Below, in pieces: positions 23,213 to 35,213 of a stretch of 64,000 nt of DNA. Origin of the DNA: Lathyrus oleraceus (Eukaryota; Streptophyta; Magnoliopsida; Fabales; Fabaceae); NCBI RefSeq assembly GCF_024323335.1, contig NC_066583.1, forward strand, positions 16,458,665 to 16,522,664, read 5' to 3'. Positions within the stretch are counted from its first letter, which is position 1. Each line of letters starts with the position of its first letter. The notes beneath the pieces were generated by a model that did not search any database, had not been told where the DNA came from, and saw only the letters and a list, made by a program, of their open reading frames with translations. The translations under genes were made by a program, and so were the position numbers.

Positions 23213-23860
23213 TCACCATGATTGATAGTTTTGAGCCATATCTTCTATGAGGGTATTAGCTTCAGGGTAAGGTTTATTCATGAGAGCACTGCCTGCGGCA
23301 GCGTCGATGGTCATCTTAGTGTTATAATGAAGTCCATTATAGAAGGTTTGAATGATTAACCAATTTTCTAAACCATGATGTGGGCATGCTCGTAACAACT
23401 CTTTATATCTCTCCCAAGCTTCAAACAACGATTCTCCTTGGTTCTGGGTAAATCTAGTTATATGGTTTCGAAGAACGACGGTCTTACTCGGGGGAAAGTA
23501 TCTAGCAAGAAAAACTCTTCTAAGGTTATCCCAAGTCGTAATGGAATTGGGTGGAAGGGAATCTAACCATGATAGGGCTTTATCTCTGAGGGAAAAAGGA
23601 AATAATCTTAAACGTATTGCCTCAGGAGAAGCTCCATTGGTTTTAAAAGTGTTTGCTAATTGAAGAAATATTTTTAAATGTTGGTTTGGGTTCTCAGTAG
23701 CGAGACCTGCGAATTGTCTCTGTTGCACTAGTTGCAACAGTGATGGTTTAAGTTCAAAATTATTAGCTAGGATGGTTGGGTTTACTATACTAGAGCTAGG
23801 TTCTTCATTAGATGGTTGAGAGAAATCCTTAAGAGGTCTTTGGTTTTGATCTTCGGCCAT
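23213..23860 (-). CDS. gag: Athila Gag, capsid part, ended by UGA
   Basis: ATG at 23860 (MAEDQNQRPLKDFSQ) opens a 215-residue product of the Retrotrans_gag type: words ANNFELKPSLL, NPNQHLKIFLQLANTF, RLRLFPFSLRDKALSWL, LARYFPPSKT, WERYKELLRACPHHGL. It ends at a UGA (23213-23215) right after MAQNYQSW. The next codons continue in the same frame into the zinc knuckle and Pol, so this is normally one reading frame. The frame is also open upstream through the primer site into the LTR without an ATG that fits. The UGA is either a recent nonsense change (for example from UGG) or a readthrough signal. Confidence 0.9.
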   Translation of the reverse strand: MAEDQNQRPLKDFSQPSNEEPSSSIVNPTILANNFELKPSLLQLVQQRQFAGLATENPNQHLKIFLQLANTFKTNGASPEAIRLRLFPFSLRDKALSWLDSLPPNSITTWDNLRRVFLARYFPPSKTVVLRNHITRFTQNQGESLFEAWERYKELLRACPHHGLENWLIIQTFYNGLHYNTKMTIDAAAGSALMNKPYPEANTLIEDMAQNYQSW

Positions 23861-24029
23861 GGCTCTCTTAATTCTATGAAAGAATAAACGTGCGCGAGCG
23901 TAACGTTCGGTTCCGCTAGAGGGTATACTAAGCTTAAACTTCCGGTGCTGCGAGTCCTTCGCATTGACCGGCGGGAAATAGCCTAAGTCTAAACGATATA
24001 ACAACAGGAAAATGAAATTTGACGAAATT

Positions 24030-24049
24030 GGTCCCCGGCAACAGCGCCA
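24030..24049 (-). other. Athila 1 primer binding site, tRNA-Asp type
   Basis: Minus strand TGGCGCTGTTGCCGGGGACC, six bases inside the LTR end. It matches the 3' end of plant tRNA-Asp (TGGCGCCGTTGCCGGGGA) with one mismatch; Athila elements are known to use tRNA-Asp. Confidence 0.88.
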
Positions 24050-24055
24050 AAAACT

Positions 24056-25746
24056 TGATGCGGTGTTTCGCAAGTATACGGACGCGTCAGAGTAATATAA
24101 AAGATTGTCGAATCCACAGACACCAAGTGTCAATCTATCGTTATCTATTGTTATGGTGTTTATCAAAGGCAATTAAAATAGGTGTTTTAGGAGTGTGCAA
24201 TGAAAAGTAAAGTGTTGAATAAAGATTAATTAATAAAGACAGGGTCGAATGTAATTCACGTAATCAATTAATAATCCAAGTACTTGCTAATAGAACTACT
24301 TATGGGCAATGTTTCCTACTTTGAAAAAAACTAATTTAACAGGAACTGTCGCTTTCGCGTATTCAGAACCGAGTTGTACTCCCTAATCGAACCCTCTTAT
24401 TGTCACTTATAAAAAGGCGCGCATTGCGTTAGAGTAGTAAACCTATTTTTAAGAAATATAGTATCTTGACCAAGTTGAAAAGTATTATAACCTGGATTTC
24501 TTAACCAAAAGAGGTTCTCACGAACCAGACTCTAAACTTATAAACGCGTCCGAAAATAGTTTTAAAATCTCTTTTCTTCTTAAGTTAAAAACTCCTAATG
24601 AACTAAACAAAGCGCTTTCGCTGTTTTTGAAATAGTTAAAAACAATTATGTTTAAAAAGACGTTGGACGGCTTTCGATCTGACCCAACGGAAATTGAAGT
24701 GCGGGAAAACTTAAGTTGAAAGTGAAAATAGCCCTTAAGTGTTTCTATGAACAATTGTACAGATTATCGGTTCAATTACGATCTTTACATTCTAACCTTA
24801 TAAATTTAGTTAGACATGGTAAAGTAAAAGTGCATTATTTTAAATAAAAGTAGTGCGAGTGCGGAAAGTAAATAAAAGTAGTGCGAGTGTGGGAAATAAA
24901 TAATTTAAAGCGAGTGCGAGGAAATAAATAAAGTAAAGCGAGTGCGGGAAATAAATAAAAGTAAAGCGAGTGCGAGGAAATAAACAATTTAAAGCGAGTG
25001 TGGGAAATAAACAAAAGTAAAGCGAGTGCAGGATAATAAATAAGATAAAGACAAGTAATAAAAACCTGCTACAATCTGAGGGTTGAGTAAATTGCAAAGC
25101 GGAAAAGAAAATGGCGGCAGGATTAACTTCCTTCCAAAGTGCTCCAAACTCGATTACAGACTCTATCACAGACTCGATTACACAATTGTGGTAACACTCC
25201 AATGCGAAGCGATTACAACTTTAAAATACTGAACATATGCCTAGGTGAAACAAAGTTGCTCTGAGTTTGCCTCTGCTCTAAGTTTGGATCTTCGTCTGCT
25301 CTAAGTTTGGATGATTGTAAAAGTGATTTCGAGTTTCTATTTATAAGGAAGTAAAAAGGTAGAAATGACAAGGATGCCCTTCAACTTGAAAATGGGAGGG
25401 AAAACTTTTCCTCTTGTGGCGCCCGCCACAAGGCCATGGCGCCCGCCACAAGGCCAATCTGAGGCGCCTTAGTGGAAGTAGTGGGGAACGTGGCAGTTGA
25501 GGGAAGTTGAGGTTGGACACGTCATGGCAGGGTCTATGGCGCCAGCCATGGGGTAGGCCACAAGTACGAAATGCTGAATTTTAGGGTTTTTAGCTCTTTT
25601 TCACTCCTTTTCTCGATCGGAGCTCCGATAAAAGTAAAATCCTGAAAACAAAGGAAAACATAGCAATAACACAACAAAATGATAATAAAACAACTAGAAT
25701 GCATGTGAAATCGAAGTCGAAAATACGGTAAATTTCAGTGTTATCA
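24056..25746 (-). mobile_element. Athila 1 5' LTR, 1,691 bp
   Basis: Direct repeat of the LTR at 10139-11889. It holds a TATA box at 25338-25345 (minus), the ~30-bp minisatellite at 24840-25045 and two palindromic 20-bp units at 25418-25457. The termini are TGATGCGG and GTGTTATCA on the plus strand. Confidence 0.95.
25338..25345 (-). promoter_or_regulatory. TATA box of the Athila 5' LTR
   Basis: Minus strand TATAAATA in CTTATAAATAGAAAC. This is the promoter that would drive the genomic RNA of the element, with the two palindromic units starting about 70 bp upstream. Confidence 0.72.
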
Positions 25747-25751
25747 GCCAG
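25747..25751. repeat. Target site duplication GCCAG, right copy
   Basis: Identical to 10134-10138. Confidence 0.93.
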
Positions 25752-26290
25752 CCAACAAATTTAGTTTACAAAAATGTATTTAATTTGATTTAGAATACAT
25801 TTGATAATTCCCATCCACGTTACATGATTATTTACAAAAGAGGTTTCATGCTTTAATTTGATTAGTAAATTACGGGTATTTACAAATTAATTTGATTATA
25901 TACAACATGAACTATTTACTAGTGAATGTTAAATTACTCGAAAATCCTAAATATGAACATGTTAGGAAAATAGGATATTTTTTGTATTTTTATTCTATTT
26001 ATTATTTTTGGCATTTTATTGATTAATAAGCAAGAATTAAACAACCTAACAACTGAAATAATTCAATCAAAACTGATTAAAATCCTATTAACTTAATAAA
26101 CTATTTTTTGTATAAATTAATTATAAAGAATTAGAGGTTAATAAAATCAAATTGAATTAAATTACTAACAAGATCCTAAAGGGTGCTAAGTTGTAATGGG
26201 GTTATAGTAAGCAAAAGATGGTCTAAGGCCTATAAACCATAATTCAAATAAAGCATAGTATAAAAATAATAATTAAATAAACACCATAAT
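25752..26290. mobile_element. Older long-LTR fragment, right piece
   Basis: Continuation of the sequence at 9618-10138 once Athila 1 is removed. It is A/T-rich and non-coding, with no gene or clear motif. Its assignment to an LTR rests on the left piece only. Confidence 0.45.
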
Positions 26291-26332
26291 TGGTGTGTGT
26301 GTGTGGGGGGGGGGGGGGGGGGGGGGGGGGGG
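26291..26332. repeat. GT run followed by 28 consecutive G
   Basis: (GT)n at 26292-26304 then an unbroken G run at 26305-26332. The run could form a G-quadruplex, but the exact length of such a homopolymer is unreliable in assemblies. It marks the left border of the satellite region. Confidence 0.85.
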
Positions 26333-26420
26333 TGGTCCTTAATCAATGAAGCAAGGATTTTTTTTAAAAGGTCCCCCATAAAAATCGCAACACATGGTCA
26401 AAGTAAAAAAGAACAAAACC

Positions 26421-26903
26421 CACATACCCATACATACATTTATATTTGGGGGCCGCATGCGAGGGAAGCTGGAGGCAGTTCACCGGTGTACATGTGGTTT
26501 TCAGCGGAGATTATTTCATTCTGGTGGGCTTAGAGTGATGCGTGGATATGTGGATGAGAGTGTGCAAGTTGTCAGAGTTTGAGGGCATACGGTTTCTCTG
26601 ATTCCAAATCTTTATTTGATTTTCTGTTTTGTCTTTGATTTTCCTTTCTTGTTGGAGCTATTTGGATATTGTTGTTGGGGATGGATTTATTGATTTTATC
26701 AATGGAGGAATTGAGTTCTTAATAGAGGGAGATTTGTGTTTCAATTTGTTGTCTTGAGTTGGTTTCGATTCGTGGCTAAGAGTTATTATTACTAACTTTG
26801 AGTTATAATGTTAATATATGATTCTTGTTCATGAATTTGGTTCGATAACTAGTTATTGAATATGGTTGTGATTTGGTTCGATACCCATACATGCATGTGT
26901 ATT

Positions 26904-26945
<42 letters not shown>

Positions 26946-27645
26946 AAGAGAGAGTTTTTGTTTGTCTTCCTCATCCGATCCCTCTCTCTTTTCTCGGTGA
27001 ACTCAACATTAAATTTTTTCTCAAATCAATTCAATAACCCATATCAACACAGCATAATCAAATGAAAACGGTTGGAAATATATGTACCAAGATCTGGGCG
27101 TTGAAAAGGTGTGGTGTGGCTGGGATGTGCAACGACGCGACTAGTTTGTTGTCTTTCACCGTGATGATATCGAGGGAGCATTGTCAGTATCGTCGTGCGA
27201 GGGAAGATCGAGGCAGTTTACCGACGTGTAGGTGGTTTTCGGAGGAGATTATTTCGTTCTGGTGGGCTGTAAGTGATATGTGGATATGTGGATGAGAGCG
27301 TCCAAACTGTCAGAGGTTGAGGGCAGACGGTTTCTCCAATTTCACCCTTTCTATTATTTTCTGTTTTGTCTTTGATTTTCCCATCTTGGTAGATTTGTTT
27401 GGATATTATTGTTAGGGATGGATTTGTTGATTTTATCAATGGAGGAATTGAGTTCTTAACAGAGGGAGATTTGTGTTTCAATTTGTTATCTTGAGTTGGT
27501 TTTGATTCGTGGCTACGAGTTATTGTTGCTAGCTTTGAGTTGTAGTGTTAATATATGATTCTTGTTCATGAATTTGATTCGATAACTAGTTATTGAATAT
27601 GGTTGTGATTTGGTTCGATAACCATACATACATGTGTAATTGGAG

Positions 27646-27681
<36 letters not shown>

Positions 27682-28367
27682 TTTATTTGTCTTCCTCAAC
27701 CGATCCCTCTCTCTTTTCTCAGTGAACTCAACATTTAAATTTTTCTCAAGTCAATTCAATAAACCCATATCAACACAGCATAATCAAATGGAAAAGGGTG
27801 GAAATATGTGTACCAATATCAAGGCGTTGAGAAGGTGCGGTGTGGCCGGAACGTGCAACGGCGCGGCCGGTTCGCTGTCTTTAACTATGATGATATAGAG
27901 ATAGAAATGCCAGTATTCTCATGCGAGGGAACCTGGAGGAAATTCACTGACGTACAAGTGGTTTTTGGCGGAGATTATTTTGTTCTGGTGGGCTATGAGC
28001 GATGCGTGGATTTGTGGATGACAATGTGCAAGCTGTCAGAGGTTGAGGGAGGACGATTTCTCCGATTCCACTTCTTTCTTTGATTTTCAGTTTTGTCTTT
28101 GATTTTCCCTTCTTGTTGGAGATGTTTGGATATTCTTGTTAGGGATGGATTTATTGATGTTATCAATGGAGGAATTAAGTTCTTAACCGAGGGAGATTTG
28201 CGTTTCAATTAGTTGTCTTGAATTGGTCTTGATTCGTGGCTACGAGTTGTTGTTGCTAGCTTTAAGTTATAGTGTTAATATGTGATTCTTGTTCATGAAT
28301 TTGGTCCGATAACTAGTTTTTGAATATGGTTTGGATTTGGTTCGATACCCATACATACATGTGTATT

Positions 28368-28415
<48 letters not shown>

Positions 28416-29105
28416 CTTTTTATTTGCCTTCCTCAACCGATCCCTCTCTATTTTCTCAGTGAACTCAACATTAAATTTTTTATCAAATCAATTCAATAAA
28501 CCCATATCAACACACCATAATCAAATGAAAACAGGTGGAAATATGTGTACCAAAATCAGGGCATTGAGAAGGTGTGGTGTGGCTGGAACGTGCAACGGCG
28601 TGACCAGTTCGTTGTCTTTCACTCTGATGATATCGAGGGAGCACTCTTGTTATCTGCGTGCGAGGGAAGCTGGAGGCAGTTCGCCGATGTATAGGTGGTT
28701 TTCAATGGAGATTACTTTGTTCTGGTGGGCTGTGTGTGATGCTCGGATCTGTGGATAAAAGTGTGCAAACTGTGAGAGGTTGAGGGCATACGGTTTCTCC
28801 GATTCCACATCTTTCTTTGATTTTCTATTTTGTCTTTGATTTTCCCTTCTTGGTTGAGCTATTTGGATATTGTTGTTAGGGATGGATTTATTGATGTTAT
28901 CAATGGAGGAATTGAGTTCTTAATAGAGGTAGATTTGTGTTTTAATTTGTTGTCTTGAGTTGGTTTTGATTCGTGGCTAAGAGTTATTATTGCTAGCTTT
29001 GAGTTATAGTGTTAATATATGATTCTTGTTGATGAATTTGGTTCGATAACTAGTTATTGAATATGATTGTGATTTGGTTCGATACCCATACATACATGTG
29101 TATTT

Positions 29106-29143
<38 letters not shown>

Positions 29144-29340
29144 AGAGAGAGACTTTTTATTTGTCCTCCTCAACCGATCCCTCTCTCTTTTCTCATTGAA
29201 ATCAACATTAAAAAATTTCTCAAATCAATTCAATAACCCATATCAACACAGTATAATCAAATGAAAACGGGTGGAAATATGTGTACCAAGATCAGGGCGT
29301 TGAAAAGGTGTGGTGTGGGTGGAACGTGCAACGATGTGAC
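26421..29340. repeat. Satellite-like array, left block (monomer about 730 bp)
   Basis: Tandem monomers with (GA)n tracts starting near 26905, 27643, 28370 and 29108, so a step of about 726-738 bp. Each monomer contains 'cataatcaaatgaaaa', 'gtgcgagggaagctggagg', 'gaggagattatttcgttctggtggg' and 'gttgtcttgagttgg'. The first monomer lacks about 330 bp. A 75-77 residue ATG frame on the plus strand recurs (27062-27295, 28525-28758), but no known family is recognised. The block is cut at 29340 by a solo LTR. Confidence 0.92.
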
Positions 29341-30960
29341 TATAGCGGGATATTCGTTACCTTTAGATTTATTGACTAAATCAAAAGTAAACCATACAAG
29401 TTGAGTCGCCACCGCACTTCTATTTATCCAAAGGAAAGGTTAGAAAGCGAACAAAAACCGAGAAGTTTTATCGAATCAAAAACTAATAAAAATGTCAGAG
29501 ATCTGGGTAAGGGGGTTAGTTATGCAATGGGAAGGTTTTAAGAACCCAAAACATCCTAGGTACTCCTAGGGAGCCCTTTTCACACTTGTTGTAAGGTTGA
29601 TATTTTGTGAAAATTAGTTTGTGCAAACATGATTGGGGAGATGAGAGAAGAATGTTTTGGGTCTTTTGTTATCCAAGGGAGAAAACTCAACCTAAAACCA
29701 CAAATCCACCATGTGAGGATAGCTTCAACATGCTAGTGAGGGGTTAACCCTATAATAAGCATGGAAGACTCATTGTCCATCACTAAGGATATAGGTGAGT
29801 ATTACATCTACCTCAAGGATAACTCAAACCTAATAGCTAAAGGTTGTGAAAAGTTTTTGATAAGAAAGTGGCCATTAAAACCACAAAACATTTGAATAAG
29901 TTATATTTACCAATGAAAAGTGTTTACAAAATATGGTCAAAGTTGACTTAAAGATTCAATTCAAAATAAGTATTATGAAAAGAAAGTTTGAAAATCAAAA
30001 GCATAATGCTTAAGTTTCTAATGTTTGAAAACAAGTGTTAATGTTTGCACAAAAGTTTTGGCTTGGGTTAGAGTGGAGGGAAGAAGAAGAATGGCTAAGT
30101 CCTAAACATACAAGAGATGAAGGATAAGAAACAAGACCACAAATGGAGTTCCTTTCTTGAGATCATATTGATGATCCAAGTAGCTCCCATCCTTTGGAAT
30201 ATGCAATCAAATAAGTGTATACTCAAGCAATCAATCAATCAAGCAAAGCTCTTAGGAATCTTCCAATGGATCTTGTATCTCTCACTTTAGAAGCTCATGA
30301 CAATGGTTCTTCATTTTGGCTCAAATAGGAATCCCTAGCACAAAAGAACATGCATCAAAAGGTTCCATGAAGCAAATCAAGAATGGACAAGAGTGAGGTT
30401 AGAGATTTTGCATTTGGTTCACAACAATCAAAATAAAACACAAGCACAATAATATATACACAATTATGTGCTCAAGTGAGCAAAAGGCAAATTGCATTAA
30501 CATAAACATGTGCTCAAATGAGCAAAGGGCAAAAGCAAATGAATAACATGTACAAGAATAGTAAATTGCATAAATGTAAAGTGCAAGAATTAAATGTTAA
30601 TGGTTAATAGTTAGTGTTAGAGTTAGTGTGCCATAAGGCAATTTAGCGCTATATTAAGCAATGGTACTTGGACTTATGTAGAAGTCACCACTATCTGAGG
30701 TCGGTCAATAATAATGTAGGCAACAACACAAGTTAGAGATCTTGATTAGTGAATCAATCTCCTACAACTTGCCATGCCAAAAACAAGATGAGAAATGATC
30801 TTGTATTGATTTAGGTTCTTTGCTTGATTAGGAAGCAACCTATCCTTAACGCAAAGCCATTCACTTGATCCATGATCAAGTTGAATTAGATTTGAATCAA
30901 GGAAGATTAAGCCTCCCATGTATCAAGGCTAACCACCAATCTTTAACTCATTGATCAAAA

Positions 30961-30997
30961 AAGAAGAAGAAGAAGAAGAAGAAGAAGAAGAAGAAGA
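30961..30997. repeat. (AAG)n microsatellite in the solo LTR
   Basis: Twelve or so AAG units. The related LTR at 56104-60996 has the complementary CTT-rich tract at about 59095-59130, so the tract is a family trait. Confidence 0.9.
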
Positions 30998-32435
30998 TGA
31001 ATATTAAAGTGCATTAATGGAAATGAAATAAGGTAATCAACAAGCATTGACCAAAGATATATGAGATCAAGGTCAAATAATAGTAAACAGAAGCAAGATG
31101 ATGATTAGGAGTCAAGAAACAAATAAAATATTTTTGGTATTTTTCAAAAGTAAAATAATACTTGAATTAAAATAATAAAGAAAGGTCAAACTTCAAATTC
31201 ACTTTAAATCAACTTTGAAAAGTCCAAGTGAATTATCCTAAGTTCAACAAGGTCAAACAAAGTTTGACAAAAAATTTCAGCATTTTTAGAAGTCAGAAAC
31301 TATTTTTAATCAATTAAAAATGCATAAAAATAACCTAATTGAGTTAAAATCTCAAATAAATCTCAAATAAATTAATAAATTGATGAGAATATTTTTCATA
31401 GATCCATCATCATTCAAAGAGGTTGGGAAAATATTTTTGTATTTTTTGAATATTAAAAACTATTTAAAATGAATTAAAAATAACCTGAAAAGAGAAAATT
31501 CCTAAAAAATATCAAATGATAAAATAAAAAATATTAAAAATCATTTTTAGAAACTAGAAATTAAAAGAAGAAAAATGCAACTGGTTTCACATTTTTTGGA
31601 CCAATAATGAAGGAGATATGATTTTTTGAAATGAAATAGAATTAAAGAAATAAAAAGAAAATTGAAATCAGAAAATAAAATGGCAAAAAAACGTGGAGCG
31701 TTGGATGAAGCTCATTAAATGAGCTGGCAAATCATGTGGACTACATGCGCGCATCCACCATGCGCTTCAGTCAATGCATCACACCTTGCCTATTAATAAG
31801 TCATAACATGGGACGGCTTGGATCAAATCTGGAAACAAGTATGCACGGTCCATATTCAATCTAGAGACCAGACGGTGGTGTACACCACCGTCTTCTCCGG
31901 CCAACTTCCGGCGCCGGCCAAAATTTGCAGAGAATAAAACTCCACCAAATGACACGATCCAGGTATCAAATGAAAGTTGGGGTGATGTACATCACCCTTG
32001 TACCAACCAATTCTACTCTAGGCTTCCATAGAAAGAGGAATCAGAGCTTGAATTTTATGGTGTTCAATTGGAACTTGTTGGAATTCAAAAATTCAAAGCA
32101 CAAAATTATTGCCTCTATGGAGAGGACTTCAGACAAACCAGCAACAACAAGAAATATGCAATATATAAGTAGATTCGAAGAAAACAAATTCTGAAGTAAA
32201 CCTCTGAAATGAAGAGCTTGAGAGCACGATCTCTTGATGCTTATGCTTGCAGTGTGTTCTATGGATCAAGGTGAGCAAGGCTTAGGAACTGTAGATCTAA
32301 AAATCAATCAAGGAAATTGAAATTTAGATCTGAAAATTTGAGAGAAAAGGTGAGTTCCTTTGAGTATGGTTGAGGAATGATTCGTGCAGCATGTAAGGCG
32401 CCCTTAGGTTGTGTAAATGAGAAGCATGAGGCACT

Positions 32436-32443
32436 TATTTATA
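32436..32443 (-). promoter_or_regulatory. TATA box of the solo LTR
   Basis: Minus strand TATAAATA in GCTATAAATAAGTGCC, about 1.5 kb into the LTR, at the place matching the other LTRs of the group. Confidence 0.6.
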
Positions 32444-33950
32444 GCAAAATGTAGCTGAATGCATGAGCATTTCATGTGCATGGATGGAAAGAGCCTTCAT
32501 GCATGAGCCTGTACAGGCGCAGGGAGGGCCCGATTCTACTTGGATTTGCAAGCTGATGCCTAATGAAATCAAAATGGACGTGCAGATTATGTGTGCTGAG
32601 CTCATGCAATGCATTTTCAATTGATTTCCAAAAATGCACCAATATGTTCATCCCTTCGAAAATGGCATTTCCAAAACTGAAGCATAGCCTTATGGGTAAT
32701 GGTTGGAGAGCTTTTGGCATGAGGATTAATTGTTATCTTGACCGAAACTTCATTTGACATTTGGAAATTGGTGAAAAATGATCATGAAGTGTAAGGTGCA
32801 AAACATGTACATGTGAAATTTTCAAAAATGGCCAAACTTCAAGCCCTTTTGTTTCTATGATGTAAGCTCCAAATGACAAAAACTTTAAAATCAAAGTTGT
32901 AGATATTTTCAAGGAAATCAATTTGGACTTACATTTTGCATCATTTGGATTTTTTATGAATAAGTTATGGGCACTTGAAGTTGGACTTTTTCACATTTCA
33001 ATGCCTTTCGTCCAACGTGAGCTATAATGTTTTGCATTATCACATGTATTTCTTTTAGGATTATGAAAAATTGTTCGACATAACAATTGAAGTAGACACC
33101 TTAAAATTTCCAATTAATTTGATCCCACCTCAAAATCATGAAAAATGCATGAGTTATGTTCTTGGGAAGTTGACCCAAAATTAGGGTTTCAGTCAAAATG
33201 ACCTATAATGTCTTGAAATGGATGATGACCTTCCAAGCTTCAAATCAATTTTTGATGAACATGAAAGTTATTCATATGGTTCTTAAGAACATGTTTTCCC
33301 TTGGGGTCATCTCCATTTTACAAACACATCAAAAGTTAGGTGTCGGTGTTCTTCAAAATAGTCAGATGAATTGACTAATCAACTTCTCAAGTCCATGCCT
33401 CAAATCTTGATGAATTGATGATTGAGAACACTCAAATATGCATGAAATGATGAATGGAAGAACTTCCCTATATTGTATTTGATCATGAGTTGAGGTTGCT
33501 TCATGAGCAAGGCACAGTTGATGAACAAATGAATTAGGGTTTCCTTGGGAAACAAGCCTCAAACCCTTTGGTTTGCTTTGATCAAAATGATGAATTGATA
33601 TACTTGGGAGGCATATTTGATGAATGAGAGCTTTGGGAACCATTGTCATGCTTGCTTTCATTTTCACCTAGCCACATCAATGAGCATAGAATCTCCTAGA
33701 AGCTTTTGATCTTGTGACTGCTCAAGCTACAAACAAAAGATGTTAGTGACATATTTTTGTGCTTTTGGTTAGTAAGAAAAATAAGAAAAGCAATAATATA
33801 CAATTCAAGCATGCTTGGTGATCTCAAACCAACTCACAAGAGATCCCACCCTAGGGTTAAGGAGCCAAGATGCTGTGATCCTTGAGGCAAATGCAATGTG
33901 CAATGATGTGATGCCATGAGGGATATTAGGGTTAAAATTAGGGTCTTACA

Positions 33951-35172
33951 GTGAGCAGTTCGTTGTCTTTCACTATGATGGTATCGAGGGAGCAGTGTCG
34001 GTATTCCCGTGCGAGGGAAGCTGAAGGAAGTTCACCGACGTGCATGTGGTTTTCGGAGGAGATTATTTCGTTCTGGTGGGGTGTAAGTGATGCGTGGATC
34101 TATATGATGAAAGCGTGCAAATTGTCAGAGGTTGATGGCGGATGGTTTCTTCGATTTCACCCTTTCTTGGATTTTCTGTTTTGTCTTTGACTTTCCCTTC
34201 TTGTTGGAGTTGTTTGTATATTGTTGTTAGGGATGGATTTAATGATGTTATCAATGGAGGAATTGAGTTCTTAACAGAGGGAGATTTGTGTTTCAATTTG
34301 TTGTCTTTAGTTGGTTTTAATTCGTGGCTACGAGTTATTGTTGCTCGCTTAGAGTTGTAGTGTTAATATATGATTCTTTTTCATGAATTTGATTCGATAA
34401 CTAGTTATTGAACATGGTTATGATTTGGTCCAATAACCATACATACATGTGTATTTGGAGAGAGAGAGAGAGAGGGAGGGAGAATTTTTATTTGTCTTCC
34501 TCAACCGATCCCTCTCTCTTTTCTCAGTGAACTCAACATTAAAATTTTTCTCAACTCAATTCAATAAACCCATATCAATACAGCATAATCAAATGAAAAT
34601 GGATGGAAATATGTGTACCAAGATCAGGGTGTTGAGAAGGTGTGGTGTGGCCGGAACGGGCAACGGTGCAGCCGGTTCGTTGTCTTTCACTATTATGATA
34701 TAGAGGGAGCAATGTTAATATCCGCATGCGAGGGAAGCTGGAGGCAGTTCACTGACGTGCAAGTGGTTTTTTACGGAGAGTATTTCGTTCTGGTGGGCTA
34801 TGAATGATGCGTAGATTTGTGGATGGCAATGTGCAAGTTGTCAGAGGTTGAAGGCGGATGGTTTCTCCGATTTTACTTCTTTCTTTGATTTTCAGTTTTG
34901 TCGTTGATTTTCCCTTCTTGTTGGAGATGTTTGGATATTCTTGTTAGGGATGGATTTGTTGAGGTTATCAATGGAGGAATTGAGTTCTTAATAAAGGGAG
35001 ATTTGTCTTTCAATTTGTTGTCTTGAGTTGGTTTCGTTTCGTGGCTACGAGTTGTTGTTGCTAGCTTTAAGTTGTAGTGTTAATATGTGATTCTTGTTCA
35101 TGAATTTGGTTCGATAAATAGTTATTGAATATGGTTTGGATTTGGTTCGATACCCATACATACATGTGTATT

Positions 35173-35213
<41 letters not shown>

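Larger units (their letters stand above)
10139..25746 (-). mobile_element. Athila-lineage Ty3/gypsy retrotransposon, near full length
   Basis: The element is 15,608 bp with LTRs at both ends (24056-25746 and 10139-11889), TG...CA termini, perfect GCCAG duplications, a tRNA-Asp-type primer site, gag, pol, ATHILA ORF-1-like frames and a polypurine tract. The order in the minus direction is 5' LTR, primer site, gag, pol, ORF-1 copy 1, ORF-1 copy 2, CACTA insert, 3' untranslated region, polypurine tract, 3' LTR. About five differences were counted by eye over the first ~210 aligned LTR bases, so insertion was fairly recent. Pol is completely open; gag/pol has one UGA and the ORF-1 frames have stops. 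Confidence 0.95.
29341..33950 (-). mobile_element. Ogre-type solo LTR inserted in the satellite
   Basis: Plus-strand ends are TATAGCGGGA and ...GGTCTTACA, i.e. TGTAAGACC to CCGCTATA on the minus strand, 4,610 bp. It is flanked by GTGAC (29336-29340) and GTGAG (33951-33955), a 5-bp duplication with one mismatch, and the satellite resumes exactly after it. It is the same family as 56104-60996 in reverse. No primer site or internal region, so a solo LTR. Nothing coding. Confidence 0.92.

Noticed and set aside
26297..26533. Glycine-rich open frame on the plus strand
   Set aside because: The glycines come from the G homopolymer; nothing else supports a gene.
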